Shown here piece by piece: positions 1-7,609 of a DNA stretch of 57,656 nucleotides. Origin of the DNA: Lachnospiraceae bacterium (GTDB lineage: Bacteria; Bacillota; Clostridia; Lachnospirales; Lachnospiraceae). The notes under the pieces were generated by a model. That model searched no databases and was not told the DNA's origin. It worked only from the letters and a program-made list of their open reading frames with translations. The translations under genes were made by a program, and so were the position numbers. The number at the start of each line of letters is the position of its first letter. The stretch's first letter is position 1. Location of the stretch: the NCBI GenBank assembly GCA_017476765.1, contig JAFUZE010000001.1, forward strand, positions 1 through 57,656, read 5' to 3'.

Positions 1-141
1 AGGAACTTCGGTATAACCGTTGGGAGGTAACAAAGCCTTTGGTTATCGCCCCGAAGAAAGTAGCCGAGGCGACTTGGACGGCAGAAGCCAAATGCTGGGA
101 GCACCTAAAGATGATGAGGGTCGTTCAGGTGCTTGGCACAG
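1..141. repeat. Terminal overlap, left copy (closes the circle)
   Basis: Bases 1-141 are identical to the last 141 bases of the window (57516-57656). An exact repeat of this length inside a gene, with the reading frame continuing across the junction, is what an assembler leaves when it closes a circular molecule. The unique genome is therefore 57,515 bp. A physical direct terminal repeat is possible but less likely, because the repeat lies inside the helicase gene. Confidence 0.93.
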
Positions 142-1250
142 AGCAGCAAAGACTTCGAGCGCTCGCTACACCTGCGGATGTGTATGTGATAAATCGTGAA
201 AATGTGGTATGGCTCGTAGAGCACTTCAAGAATGCGTGGCCTTTTGATATGGTGATCCTCGATGAAAGCTCGTCATTTAAGAACTCCCGGAGCAAGAGGT
301 TTAAGGCGTTGAAGCTCGTGAGGTCCCGCATCAAGAGAATTGTGGAGCTTACGGGAACACCGACAAGTAATGGCTTAGAGGATCTGTGGGCGCAGATATT
401 CTTACTCGATGGCGGCGCAAGGCTCGGAAACACCCTCGGCGCATATCGTGACAGGTATTTCGTCCCCGGCAAGCGTAACCGCACGACGATATTCTCATAC
501 GATCCGAAAGATGGGAGCTTTGAAATGATAAAGCAAGCCATCAGCGACATCTGCGTGAGCATGAAGTCGGAGGATTACATAACCCTCCCGGATGTGATAT
601 TTGACAACATCCCCGTGGCACTCTCCCCTGCTGCCCGCAAGGCATATCAGCAGTTGGAGTACGACCTGCTTTTGCAGGTGGACGAGAGCACCATCACGGC
701 AGGGAGCGCAGGAGTCCTCACGGGCAAGCTGTTACAGCTCTGCAATGGGGCAATCTATGACGAGGATAAGGCTCCGGTCGAAGTCCACGACTGCAAGATC
801 GAGAGGTTTATGGAGCTTATCGAGCAGCTAAACGGTCAGCACGCTCTCGTGTTCTACAATTTTCAGCACGACAGGGAACGGCTGATTAAAGCTCTCACGA
901 AAACGAATTTGAGAGTCCGTGTCTATTCTCAGGCAAAGGACGAAGAAGATTGGAACAACGGCGAGATCGACATACTTCTCGCCCACCCTGCGAGCTGCGG
1001 ATATGGTCTTAATTTGCAGCGCGGAGGACATCATGCAATATGGTTCGGACTCACTTGGAGTTTAGAGCAGTATGAACAGGCAAACAAGCGGTTACATCGT
1101 CAAGGGCAGGAACACCCGGTCGTGATACACCACCTCGTCGTGCAGGACGGGATGGACGAGTCAGTCATCGAGGCGCTTAAAAGTAAGGGCGATATGCAGG
1201 ATGCCCTGATGACAGCACTCAAAGCCCGTATCAGTAAATTGCACCGTTAA
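1..1250 (+). CDS. SNF2-type DEAD/DEAH-box helicase (3' part; 5' end at 57395)
   Basis: This is the C-terminal bulk of a 456-residue SF2 helicase whose ATG lies at 57395; the reading frame runs through the circle junction. The Walker A motif DMGLGKT is at residues 27-33 in the other piece. Here motif II reads DESS (about residues 128-131), followed by an SGT-like LTGTPTSNGLEDLW segment. The second RecA lobe ends in a motif VI-like QANKRLHRQGQ. SNF2-like helicases directly behind a VRR-NUC nuclease are common in Firmicutes phages, where they are thought to act in replication or recombination of phage DNA. The gene sits at the end of the early operon, just before the sigma-like regulator. Family call is firm; exact role is inferred. 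Confidence 0.93.
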   Translation, partial: ELRYNRWEVTKPLVIAPKKVAEATWTAEAKCWEHLKMMRVVQVLGTEQQRLRALATPADVYVINRENVVWLVEHFKNAWPFDMVILDESSSFKNSRSKRFKALKLVRSRIKRIVELTGTPTSNGLEDLWAQIFLLDGGARLGNTLGAYRDRYFVPGKRNRTTIFSYDPKDGSFEMIKQAISDICVSMKSEDYITLPDVIFDNIPVALSPAARKAYQQLEYDLLLQVDESTITAGSAGVLTGKLLQLCNGAIYDEDKAPVEVHDCKIERFMELIEQLNGQHALVFYNFQHDRERLIKALTKTNLRVRVYSQAKDEEDWNNGEIDILLAHPASCGYGLNLQRGGHHAIWFGLTWSLEQYEQANKRLHRQGQEHPVVIHHLVVQDGMDESVIEALKSKGDMQDALMTALKARISKLHR

Positions 1251-1272
1251 AAAAGACGAGGAGGTCAGGCGT

Positions 1273-1749
1273 ATGCGCAAAGAGGAAGTAGAGGAAATAG
1301 CACGAATTGCAGCGGCTCAGGCGATTGCCAGCCGGGATGCAGTCATCGAAGAAGAAATCGAGGCGAGGTATCAGGATGTCCAGCTCCTGATGCAGAACTA
1401 CCGTAAGCTGAAAGCCTATTACGATCATGTCGGAAAGGACACGCTGGAAGTCGGCTCGATCTGCAAGATGCACACGAAGACAGGGCTGATGATGAGCCAT
1501 GTTGACAAGATGCTTTCGACCTATGAGGTGATGTGCCGTGAGTCCTCCAACCCCGATGAGCAGCGCCGGTGGGACGCTTTATCAATGCGGTATATCGGGG
1601 ACGAACGGATGAACGCCGAAGAGATTGCGGAACGGCTGCACATTGACAAGCGCACCGTTTACCGGGACATCGGAAAGGCGATGGAGGACATGGCAGTTCT
1701 GCTGTTTGGCATCGAAGCCATTGGCAGTTGGAAAAAGCGTAAGCAATAA
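1273..1749 (+). CDS. Sigma-factor-like / ArpU-type phage transcription regulator
   Basis: The 158-residue protein starts with a helical N-terminus. Near the C-terminus it has a helix-turn-helix, MNAEEIAERLHIDKRTVYRD, that resembles sigma-70 region 4. This architecture matches the RinA/ArpU/Xpf-like late-gene activators of Firmicutes phages. It is the last gene of the early operon (RBS gaggagg upstream of ATG 1273) and is followed by a strong terminator. That is a fitting place for a factor that switches on late genes, but its target promoters cannot be identified here. It might instead be an autolysin-type regulator. Confidence 0.7.
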   Translation: MRKEEVEEIARIAAAQAIASRDAVIEEEIEARYQDVQLLMQNYRKLKAYYDHVGKDTLEVGSICKMHTKTGLMMSHVDKMLSTYEVMCRESSNPDEQRRWDALSMRYIGDERMNAEEIAERLHIDKRTVYRDIGKAMEDMAVLLFGIEAIGSWKKRKQ

Positions 1750-1756
1750 TCACTTT

Positions 1757-1790
1757 GGGTGTCGCAGTCAGCGACGCCCTTTCTTTTTAT
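1757..1790 (+). terminator. Rho-independent terminator closing the early operon
   Basis: A 9-bp stem (1757-1765 with 1771-1779, one G-T pair, loop agtca) is followed by TTTCTTTTT. It lies 7 bases after the stop of the sigma-like gene and before promoter P1, so it separates the replication operon from the first accessory operon. Confidence 0.85.
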
Positions 1791-1856
1791 CCACATTCTT
1801 ATACACATTTCCACACTTTCAGAAAAAATTTTTCCGAAAAATTTTTCAAAAAATCA

Positions 1857-1885
1857 TTGACAAAAACGACTAAAAGTAGTAAAAT
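1857..1885 (+). promoter_or_regulatory. Promoter P1 of the first accessory operon
   Basis: The -35 box TTGACA (1857-1862) and -10 box TAAAAT (1880-1885) are 17 bases apart. The spacer contains CGACTAAAAGT, which recurs at P2 and, as CGACTTAAAGT, at P3. Upstream is an A/T-rich GAAAAATTTTTC block that resembles an UP element; downstream is GAATGAAAGTAAA. Conservation beyond the core boxes suggests a shared regulator, probably the phage repressor or Cro. Confidence 0.85.
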
Positions 1886-1934
1886 GAGAATGAAAGTAAA
1901 TAAAGAAGAACCCCGATAAGAAAGGAGATCATAG

Positions 1935-2207
1935 ATGACAACAGAATACAAGCCAAAGGAAACAGCAAGATTTCCGAAGTTGCCGAGCTTCCCGATTTGG
2001 TATTGCGTGAAGACGGTTTACGGAGCAGACGGAAAAGTCAATGCGGAGGTGATGATCGACGAAGAAACGAAAAACCCGATAGCGATGCAGCTCGAAACAA
2101 AACCGATGGACGATGCGTTCGAGGATCTCTTGGGAAACATCACATATTACACCTACCACGGGGGTTACGACAAAGCAGCCGAGCAGGTTCGGATGTCAAT
2201 GGCGTGA
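1935..2207 (+). CDS. Hypothetical protein, first gene after P1
   Basis: This 90-residue acidic protein has the RBS AAAGGAG eight bases upstream. I do not recognise a family. There is no signal peptide, membrane helix or Cys cluster. It contains an aromatic-rich SFPIWYCVKTVYG segment, and the C-terminus (YDKAAEQVRMSMA) is probably helical. As the first gene of the P1 transcript it would be made early after infection or induction. Confidence 0.75.
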   Translation: MTTEYKPKETARFPKLPSFPIWYCVKTVYGADGKVNAEVMIDEETKNPIAMQLETKPMDDAFEDLLGNITYYTYHGGYDKAAEQVRMSMA

Positions 2208-2284
2208 GGCAAATGCAGCAAACCACCTCAACGAAATACCGCATTAGAGCAAAACACCGGCAGTAAAGAAAGGAGAAAAAGAGT

Positions 2285-2428
2285 ATGGAGAAAATGTATT
2301 ACAGCCCGGATTACGACAGATTGGTTTCCGAGGAAACCGCAAGAAGAGCATACGAATGGGGAATGGAGAACGGAATTTGGCGCAGCGATTTCACATTCGC
2401 CGATTACATCAGAACCTACTTCGAGTGA
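2285..2428 (+). CDS. Small hypothetical protein (47 aa)
   Basis: The ATG at 2285 is preceded by a strong AAAGGAG. The 47 codons read as a coherent acidic, aromatic-rich peptide (starting MEKMYYSPDYDRLVSEE). The stop codon at 2426-2428 lies inside a 9-bp hairpin (2412-2436) that marks the left edge of the candidate structured RNA. No family recognised. Confidence 0.7.
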   Translation: MEKMYYSPDYDRLVSEETARRAYEWGMENGIWRSDFTFADYIRTYFE

Positions 2429-2436
2429 GTAGGTTC
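2412..2436 (+). other. Perfect 9-bp hairpin over the stop codon
   Basis: GAACCTACT (2412-2420) pairs perfectly with AGTAGGTTC (2428-2436) around a 7-base loop. Only CTTA follows, so it is a poor intrinsic terminator. It may define the 5' boundary of, or a processing site for, the structured non-coding stretch downstream. Confidence 0.6.
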
Positions 2437-2740
2437 CTTAATGCAGCCGGAGCGCACCACAAGAATAAGTCGCAGCCGACGGTCGCAAGCCCGTGAGAAT
2501 GCAGAGCGAGGAAACCAAATAACCGGAGCAAGCAGGAAGCTGGGATGTCAGGCAAGCGCATCCACCGAAAGGTGAGTAGTGTAAGCAGCTACCCTACCCC
2601 GAGCGAACAGTACGATAAAAGCCCCCGACGAGGCCACCATAAAAAGTGGAGTAAGCGCAAATAAACCCGTACAAAGCGAGATGACACAGCACTCCGGTTA
2701 GAAACAACCCAAGCCACCGAGCAAGGTGGAGAAAAGGAGG
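2437..2740 (+). ncRNA. Candidate structured non-coding RNA (~300 nt)
   Basis: No reading frame runs through this stretch; stops are frequent in all three forward frames. The strand is T-poor and rich in A and G, with several stems capped by GNRA-like loops. An 8-bp helix AACCGGAG (2521-2528) with CTCCGGTT (2692-2699) encloses the inner part. Inner stems include GGATG 2543-2547/CATCC 2559-2563, CACC-GAAA-GGTG 2563-2574, GTAG 2576-2579/CTAC 2589-2592, GTACG 2610-2614/CGTAC 2668-2672 and CCAC 2634-2637/GTGG 2646-2649. Outside it are ACGG-tcGCAAgc-CCGT (2479-2494) and CCACC 2714-2718/GGTGG 2725-2729. This is the signature of an ornate RNA, but I cannot assign it to GOLLD, ROOL, group I or another known class. 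It is co-transcribed from P1. Confidence 0.6.
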
Positions 2741-2745
2741 ACAAA

Positions 2746-3225
2746 ATGGCAGAACTTAAACAGAACAGGTGGGTGAAGATCCACGAGCAGGGTCAGGCGA
2801 ACTACGATGAGACCGAGAATGTCATGGACATTCGGCTCGGACAGAACCGGCTGATGGCAGAGGCGACCTACACGGTGCGCAGCTACAAGAAAGCGGCGTT
2901 TTGGCTGAACAAGTATTTGGAGTCGGCTGATGCGTTGCAGGTTGTAGCGAGCGAGATCATCGAGCAGATTACCGCTGCTGCCGAGAGCGCAAACCGTGAG
3001 GATGAGCAGGTTACGGCATCCGGCGAGGGCTGGCAGTTAGAGATCGACAAGATGGATAAGGGAATTTTCAAAGTTTCTCTGAACTGGTCTGTCGATGAGG
3101 AAGTTACCAAGAAAGCGAAGAAAAAGCCAAGCAAGAAGAGAAAAGCTGAGGAGCCTAAAGCAGAAGAAGCTCCTAAGAGAAAGCGCAGGAAGAAAGGAGA
3201 AAGCACAGATGCACCTAACGCTTGA
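2746..3225 (+). CDS. Hypothetical protein with Lys/Arg-rich tail
   Basis: This 159-residue protein has AAAGGAGG upstream of its ATG. Residues 1-120 form a mixed alpha/beta domain without recognised motifs. The last ~35 residues are a low-complexity KKAKKKPSKKRKAEEP-type tail, which suggests contact with nucleic acid. The RBS lies directly after the candidate RNA. The 3' end overlaps the next gene by 17 bases in another frame, so the two are translationally coupled. Confidence 0.75.
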   Translation: MAELKQNRWVKIHEQGQANYDETENVMDIRLGQNRLMAEATYTVRSYKKAAFWLNKYLESADALQVVASEIIEQITAAAESANREDEQVTASGEGWQLEIDKMDKGIFKVSLNWSVDEEVTKKAKKKPSKKRKAEEPKAEEAPKRKRRKKGESTDAPNA

Positions 3226-3670
3226 CACCAAGAAATACCACGAGTTCTTTTGGCTCCGCAGCATCAGGCATGTGAACATTCACGCCTGCTGCGCGGAGTG
3301 TTTCATCGGAAACAGAGACGGCAGGGTTTACTGGAACACTCTGCGGAAAGCCGACGCTCACATCGACATCGAGATCGACAACGATCCGAAAGCAGTCGCA
3401 TATTACCTCTGCGGACTGAGTGCCGGATATAACTGGCACGAGAATATTCACATCGCATTCGTACCTGCTGCCGGTGAAACGATAGAGATAGACAATGCAA
3501 GCATTCATGTGACGATAACGAATGCCCGCCGGATCGAGTTTCAGGATTACAAACCTAATCCACGCGGGTATTTCACCCCGAAGCAGAGAACCTGCCGGAA
3601 CTGGATATTTGCAAACTACATCAACGACGGAATGTTGTTAAAGGAGGATATGACAAATGGAGATAAATGA
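3209..3670 (+). CDS. Cys-rich paralogous family, copy 1 of 3
   Basis: This 153-residue protein belongs to a family with three members in this genome (3209, 12958 and 46465 minus strand). Shared motifs in order are FFWLRsIR, CCAeCFIG, YYLCGLS, HIAFVP, ITNARRIeF and QRTCRNWIFANYI. At least five cysteines (CCxxC, LCG, TCR) are conserved, which suggests metal binding or a structural disulfide. The start at 3209 has an AAAGGAG 11 bases upstream and aligns with the starts of the other copies. Function unknown; I do not recognise the family. Confidence 0.85.
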   Translation: MHLTLDTKKYHEFFWLRSIRHVNIHACCAECFIGNRDGRVYWNTLRKADAHIDIEIDNDPKAVAYYLCGLSAGYNWHENIHIAFVPAAGETIEIDNASIHVTITNARRIEFQDYKPNPRGYFTPKQRTCRNWIFANYINDGMLLKEDMTNGDK

Positions 3671-5249
3671 GCTGATAGAGCTTACGGAAAAGAACATCGA
3701 CGAGGCGCTCAGAGATTACGCCCGCCACACGGATCAGGACTCGGTTATGGATGATGCTTCCTCGGAGTTCATCGAGAATATGGCGAGGGATGCCGTTGAG
3801 GCTAAGACGAAGCTGCGCGAGCTGTTCAGAAAATCCCCCGTTTGGGATGAGAACTTGCAAGCCCTCGTAATCAACGGAACGAGAACGCACGACCCGGATG
3901 TTGCCCTTATATCTGAGCTTGGCAGAGATATTTTGAGACCGGCATTCAGAGACGGAAAGATTACGGATGTTCAGGAAGATGCGATCATCAATTTCTTCAC
4001 GATGCTGAACGAGGATAATCCCGCATATATCGAGAAGATAAACGAAGTCGCTCCGAAAGCATACGCAGCCGGTAAGAAGCGCAGCCGCGTGTTCAAATCA
4101 ATCTGCACGGCTCTTGGCATCGCGGACGAGACGGCAGGGAGCGAGTTCCAAAGGCTGTACGCACAGTTTGCGGACGAGCTTTCTGCAAAGAGGATCGGAT
4201 TTAAGCTGTTCGTCTCGATAAATCCGGCGCATTTCATCACAATGAGCAATCCGAAGAGCGACCACAGAGGAAACACTCTCACGAGTTGCCACAGCTTCAA
4301 CTCGACGGAGTACAACTACAACAACGGCTGTACCGGATATGCGAGGGATGAGGTTTCATTCATCGCATTCACCGCAGCCGATCCGAAAGATCCTGAAACG
4401 CTCAATAACCGCAAGACCACACGGCAGGTTTACGCATACGAGCCGGGCAACGGAGTCCTTTTGCAGAGCCGCCTTTACAACACGAGCGGCGGTACAAGAG
4501 GCGCGCAGGAAGAGTCCAAGCTGTACAGAGACCTGATACAGAGAGAGATTTCCGCATTGGAGGGAGCACCGAACCTTTGGAAGACATTCGGCTCCACCGG
4601 CGAATACAGCTATCTCTTGAAGGTCGGTGACGGCTTCGGCGGTTATCCCGACTGGCAGTATTCGGAGTTCGATGCAAAGGTTTCAATCAGGAACGATTGT
4701 TCAGAAACGAAGCACCCGCTCATTATCGGCAGGTACGGCAGATGTGTCTGCTGCGGATACGAGACCAGCGACGGTGTTTATTGCGACGACTGCAAGCGTG
4801 AAAGCAGCGACTGCGAGACTTGTGACGAGTGTGGCGAATGCTGCGATGAGACTTATCATGTTTACGATAGGCGCGGCAACGACCAGTATGTCTGCGAGAG
4901 CTGCCGAGACGAATATTATAGTTGCTGCGACAGATGCGACGAGTATTATCCGAGCGATAGCTTAACGCATTGCACCGACGGAAATTATGTCTGTGAAAAT
5001 TGCCGCGACAATTATTACTTTCAGTGCGATGACTGCGGCGAATGGGCTCCGGAGGATGAGAGGATTTCGGTAAATGACGATGAAGCGTATATTTGCAGCG
5101 ACTGTTACGGCAACGGCGATTACTGGACTTGCGAAGATTGCGGTCATGTTTACAGCAGCGACCATATGCACAGCACGGAGTTCGGAGAGCTTTGCGACGA
5201 CTGTTACGAGCGCAAGATGGGTGAAAAAGAGGAGGATGAAGCGGTATGA
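3657..5249 (+). CDS. Large zinc-ribbon repeat protein (530 aa)
   Basis: Residues 1 to about 350 form a domain I do not recognise. It contains FVSINPAHFITMSNPKSD and a TSCHSFNSTEYNYNNGC segment that looks like a conserved active or binding site. From about residue 355 to the end there are many CxxC pairs (CVCCGYE, CDDCK, CETCDEC, CCDRC, CDDCGEW, CEDCGH), consistent with a tandem array of zinc ribbons with intervening acidic, Tyr-rich loops. It overlaps copy 1 of the Cys-rich family by 14 bases and the peptidase by ATGA, so all three are probably made together. Nucleic-acid or protein binding through the ribbons is likely, but the role is unknown. Confidence 0.8.
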   Translation: MEINELIELTEKNIDEALRDYARHTDQDSVMDDASSEFIENMARDAVEAKTKLRELFRKSPVWDENLQALVINGTRTHDPDVALISELGRDILRPAFRDGKITDVQEDAIINFFTMLNEDNPAYIEKINEVAPKAYAAGKKRSRVFKSICTALGIADETAGSEFQRLYAQFADELSAKRIGFKLFVSINPAHFITMSNPKSDHRGNTLTSCHSFNSTEYNYNNGCTGYARDEVSFIAFTAADPKDPETLNNRKTTRQVYAYEPGNGVLLQSRLYNTSGGTRGAQEESKLYRDLIQREISALEGAPNLWKTFGSTGEYSYLLKVGDGFGGYPDWQYSEFDAKVSIRNDCSETKHPLIIGRYGRCVCCGYETSDGVYCDDCKRESSDCETCDECGECCDETYHVYDRRGNDQYVCESCRDEYYSCCDRCDEYYPSDSLTHCTDGNYVCENCRDNYYFQCDDCGEWAPEDERISVNDDEAYICSDCYGNGDYWTCEDCGHVYSSDHMHSTEFGELCDDCYERKMGEKEEDEAV

Positions 5250-6229
5250 AGACATTAGAGGATTTCATAATGCCCACCCAGCCGGAATTGTTCACGATGC
5301 TGAAAAAGATATATCGGGGCAGAGTGACGAGCCGCAAGGGCGAGTTTGTCCTTGTGAAAGGTGAAGTCCCGGTTATGCTGATCGCACACCTTGATACGGT
5401 TCACGAGCACAGGGTAAAACAGATTTGCACCAGCGGAAACGGCGACATCCTGATGAGTCCGCAGGGAATTGGCGGCGACGACAGATGCGGCGTTTACGCG
5501 ATAAATACAATTTATGCAAGGGTTGAAAAGAAGCCGTGGCTTTTGTTCACCTGCGATGAAGAGATCGGATGCGTTGGAGCTGAAAAGTTCGCCCGTGAAT
5601 ACGACCTCGGCAGACTGCCGAACGGACTGGACGATTTGAAATGCCTGATCGAGATTGACCGCAAGGGCAAAGACGATGCGGTTTATTATGACTGCGATAA
5701 TCCGGAGTTCGAGGATTACATCACGAGCAAGGGTTTCAAGACGCAATGGGGTTCCTGCTCCGACATATCGGTCATCGGGCCAACGCTGGGCGTTGCGAGT
5801 GTAAATCTCTCGTCAGGATATTACAATCAGCACACGCTCCACGAATATATCAGCAAGAAGCAGCTTGCGGCGACGATCAAGAAAGTCATCGGTATCGTGG
5901 ACGAGATCGCGGCAAACCCGGATTTCCCGAAGTATGAGCACATGGAGAAAATTTATGCCTCCCGATTTGGGAGCCGCTGGCTTTATGACGATGATTATGA
6001 CTGGGGATTTGGAGCGCACAAAGTCCCCGACGGAGTTCCCGAAGCATACAAGGGGATGTACGAAGAGCTTCTCGATTTCTACACCGTTTCTGAGATTGAA
6101 GATGGACGGGCAGAGTTTGGCGACGAATATATCGAGCTGCTCTACAACACCGAAATGATGGGCGACCCGGAGGCAGAGGTAAAGCTGTTCGGACTTTACG
6201 ACAAGTCCGACAAAAAAAAGGCACAATAA
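5246..6229 (+). CDS. M20/M28/M42-like zinc metallopeptidase
   Basis: This 327-residue protein keeps the usual metal-ligand order of co-catalytic zinc aminopeptidases: AHLD (H48), GIGGDDRCG (D78 or D79), CDEEIG (E105/E106), EIDRKG (D138) and HTLHEY (H196 or H199). This predicts hydrolysis of a peptide or amide bond in the cytoplasm; no signal peptide is seen. The C-terminal ~100 residues are acidic and outside the catalytic core. The ATGA overlap with the zinc-ribbon gene suggests linked function. Peptidases of this clan are unusual in phages. The substrate cannot be read from sequence. Confidence 0.8.
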   Translation: MKTLEDFIMPTQPELFTMLKKIYRGRVTSRKGEFVLVKGEVPVMLIAHLDTVHEHRVKQICTSGNGDILMSPQGIGGDDRCGVYAINTIYARVEKKPWLLFTCDEEIGCVGAEKFAREYDLGRLPNGLDDLKCLIEIDRKGKDDAVYYDCDNPEFEDYITSKGFKTQWGSCSDISVIGPTLGVASVNLSSGYYNQHTLHEYISKKQLAATIKKVIGIVDEIAANPDFPKYEHMEKIYASRFGSRWLYDDDYDWGFGAHKVPDGVPEAYKGMYEELLDFYTVSEIEDGRAEFGDEYIELLYNTEMMGDPEAEVKLFGLYDKSDKKKAQ

Positions 6230-6292
6230 CAACAATGCTGGGCGGGGTTTTCTCCGCTCGGCTATAAATCAAATTTTCAGGAGGAAAAGAAT

Positions 6293-7153
6293 ATGAATAC
6301 AACAGCAATTATCAACGCAGTAGCACAGAAACTTGGCGAGGGTTACGAAGTAACTCTGAACGATGTCGTGAAGAACAACGGCAATAAGAAGCAGGGTATT
6401 ACCATCCGCACAACGGACTGCAATATCGCTCCGACCATCTATCTCGAAGATTTTGCAGAGTACACAGACGGCGAGATCGCCGAGAAAATCATCGAGGTTT
6501 ATGAGAGGAACAGAACCCCGGAGATTGAGGATGTCTGCTCAATCTTTCAGGACAAGGAGCAGGTTTTGCAGAGGGCAATCTGCCGCATCGTGAACAAGGA
6601 TCAGAACGCAGAGACGCTTGCGAATATTCCACACACCGACTGCCTCGACCTTGCCGTGACTTACAGAGTTCAGTTCAACATGGGCGGCGGGGAAAATGCG
6701 ACAGCCCTCATCAACAATCAGCACATCGAACACCTCGGTATCAGCCTTGAAGAACTCGACCAAAGGGCAAAACAGAATACTCTCTCTCTCGGCTTCGAGA
6801 CCATCTCAATGGCAAAGCTGATGCAGGATATATACGGACTGCCATTTCCAATGTCCGAGGACGATGCGCCGATGTGGGTCATTTCCAACAAAGAGCGTTT
6901 CGGCGGTGCGACAGTCCTCTGCTATGCAAAGATGTTTTCCGAGCTGGCTGTGAAGACCGGCGGCGATCTGTACATCATTCCGTCAAGCATTCACGAGGTA
7001 ATCGCAATTCCGGTTGCCGCAGGTGGCGACACGGCGTTCCTCAGAGATATGGTAAGTTCGGTCAACGGATCGGAAGTGCAGCCCGAAGAGGTTCTGTCGA
7101 ACAGCGTTTACAAATACAGCATCGCAACAGGCGAATTGGAGGTAGCGGCGTGA
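6293..7153 (+). CDS. DUF5688-like protein
   Basis: This 286-residue protein resembles DUF5688 proteins, which are widespread on phages and conjugative elements of Clostridia. Features include the YLEDFAEYTDGEIAEKIIEVYE helix region early on, GFETISM.KLM in the middle and DLYIIPSSIHEVIAIP toward the end. It has AGGAGG nine bases upstream. The family has no assigned function. The stop overlaps the GTG of the next gene. Confidence 0.7.
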   Translation: MNTTAIINAVAQKLGEGYEVTLNDVVKNNGNKKQGITIRTTDCNIAPTIYLEDFAEYTDGEIAEKIIEVYERNRTPEIEDVCSIFQDKEQVLQRAICRIVNKDQNAETLANIPHTDCLDLAVTYRVQFNMGGGENATALINNQHIEHLGISLEELDQRAKQNTLSLGFETISMAKLMQDIYGLPFPMSEDDAPMWVISNKERFGGATVLCYAKMFSELAVKTGGDLYIIPSSIHEVIAIPVAAGGDTAFLRDMVSSVNGSEVQPEEVLSNSVYKYSIATGELEVAA

Positions 7154-7413
7154 GAACAATTCAGATCCGGCTCGGAGTCGGAGTCGAAATAACTGAGGAC
7201 GAGGAAAAGGCAATCTTTTCCTCTGACTCTTCCGAAGCAGGAGCGGCGCTGAAAAGCGCCCTCTCCCGCGGAGGGTGGAAAGCAGGCTGGGACAGCTACA
7301 TCCCCGGTCCGTGGATAGATGAGTTTAACAGAGAGAATGGTACGGATTATCCGGCTGAGGACATCGGGTTCGATGTCGGGAACATATTTCAGGAGGTGTT
7401 AAAAAATGCCTGA
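7150..7413 (+). CDS. Hypothetical protein, GTG start (87 aa)
   Basis: The chosen start is GTG 7150, with GGAGG about 9 bases upstream and a GTGA overlap with the previous stop. The 87-residue acidic product contains WDSYIPGPWIDEFNRENGTDY, which looks like a small globular domain. It overlaps the next gene by 8 bases. No family recognised. Confidence 0.75.
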   Translation: MRTIQIRLGVGVEITEDEEKAIFSSDSSEAGAALKSALSRGGWKAGWDSYIPGPWIDEFNRENGTDYPAEDIGFDVGNIFQEVLKNA

Positions 7414-7609
7414 TAAATCAAAATATCTGCCCTGCCCGTTTTGCGGGAGCGAAAAATTGTCGTTTGGCGTGACATTTTTCGGAGGGCTAAAGTGTATCTC
7501 TTGCAAAGACTGCAAAACGCAGGTCGTTTTCCCATTCGCGAATTGGGAAGACTGCGAGACCAGCTATAACAGAAGAACGGAGGTAAAGAGAAATGACAGT
7601 AACGATTGA
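7406..7609 (+). CDS. Lar-like zinc-ribbon protein
   Basis: This 67-residue protein has PCPFCGS near the N-terminus and CISCKDC further on, then an FANWEDCETSYNRR segment. That is the layout of the small Lar-family (restriction alleviation) zinc ribbons, where CPFCG..C..C precedes an A..WN motif. In the founding Rac-prophage system Lar lowers EcoKI restriction. Here the activity is only a family-based guess, since many members are uncharacterised. Confidence 0.65.
   Translation: MPDKSKYLPCPFCGSEKLSFGVTFFGGLKCISCKDCKTQVVFPFANWEDCETSYNRRTEVKRNDSND

Noticed and set aside
1-141. A biological direct terminal repeat of the packaged DNA
   Set aside because: The 141-bp length and position inside a gene whose frame continues across the junction fit assembler overlap of a circular molecule better.
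125-562. Long minus-strand ORFs opposite strongly coding plus-strand genes (here and across the window)
   Set aside because: They lie antisense to recognisable genes, lack ribosome binding sites and have no family resemblance. Only the 44634-46878 minus-strand genes are supported.
2437-2740. tRNA or tmRNA gene in the structured stretch
   Set aside because: No cloverleaf, no TTCGANTC-type T-arm and no CCA-adjacent acceptor pairing could be found. I also saw no tRNA elsewhere in the window.
6230-6292. Terminator after the metallopeptidase gene
   Set aside because: The stem (GGGCGGGG with CTCCGCTC) needs two G-T pairs and has no T-run directly after it; too weak to call.
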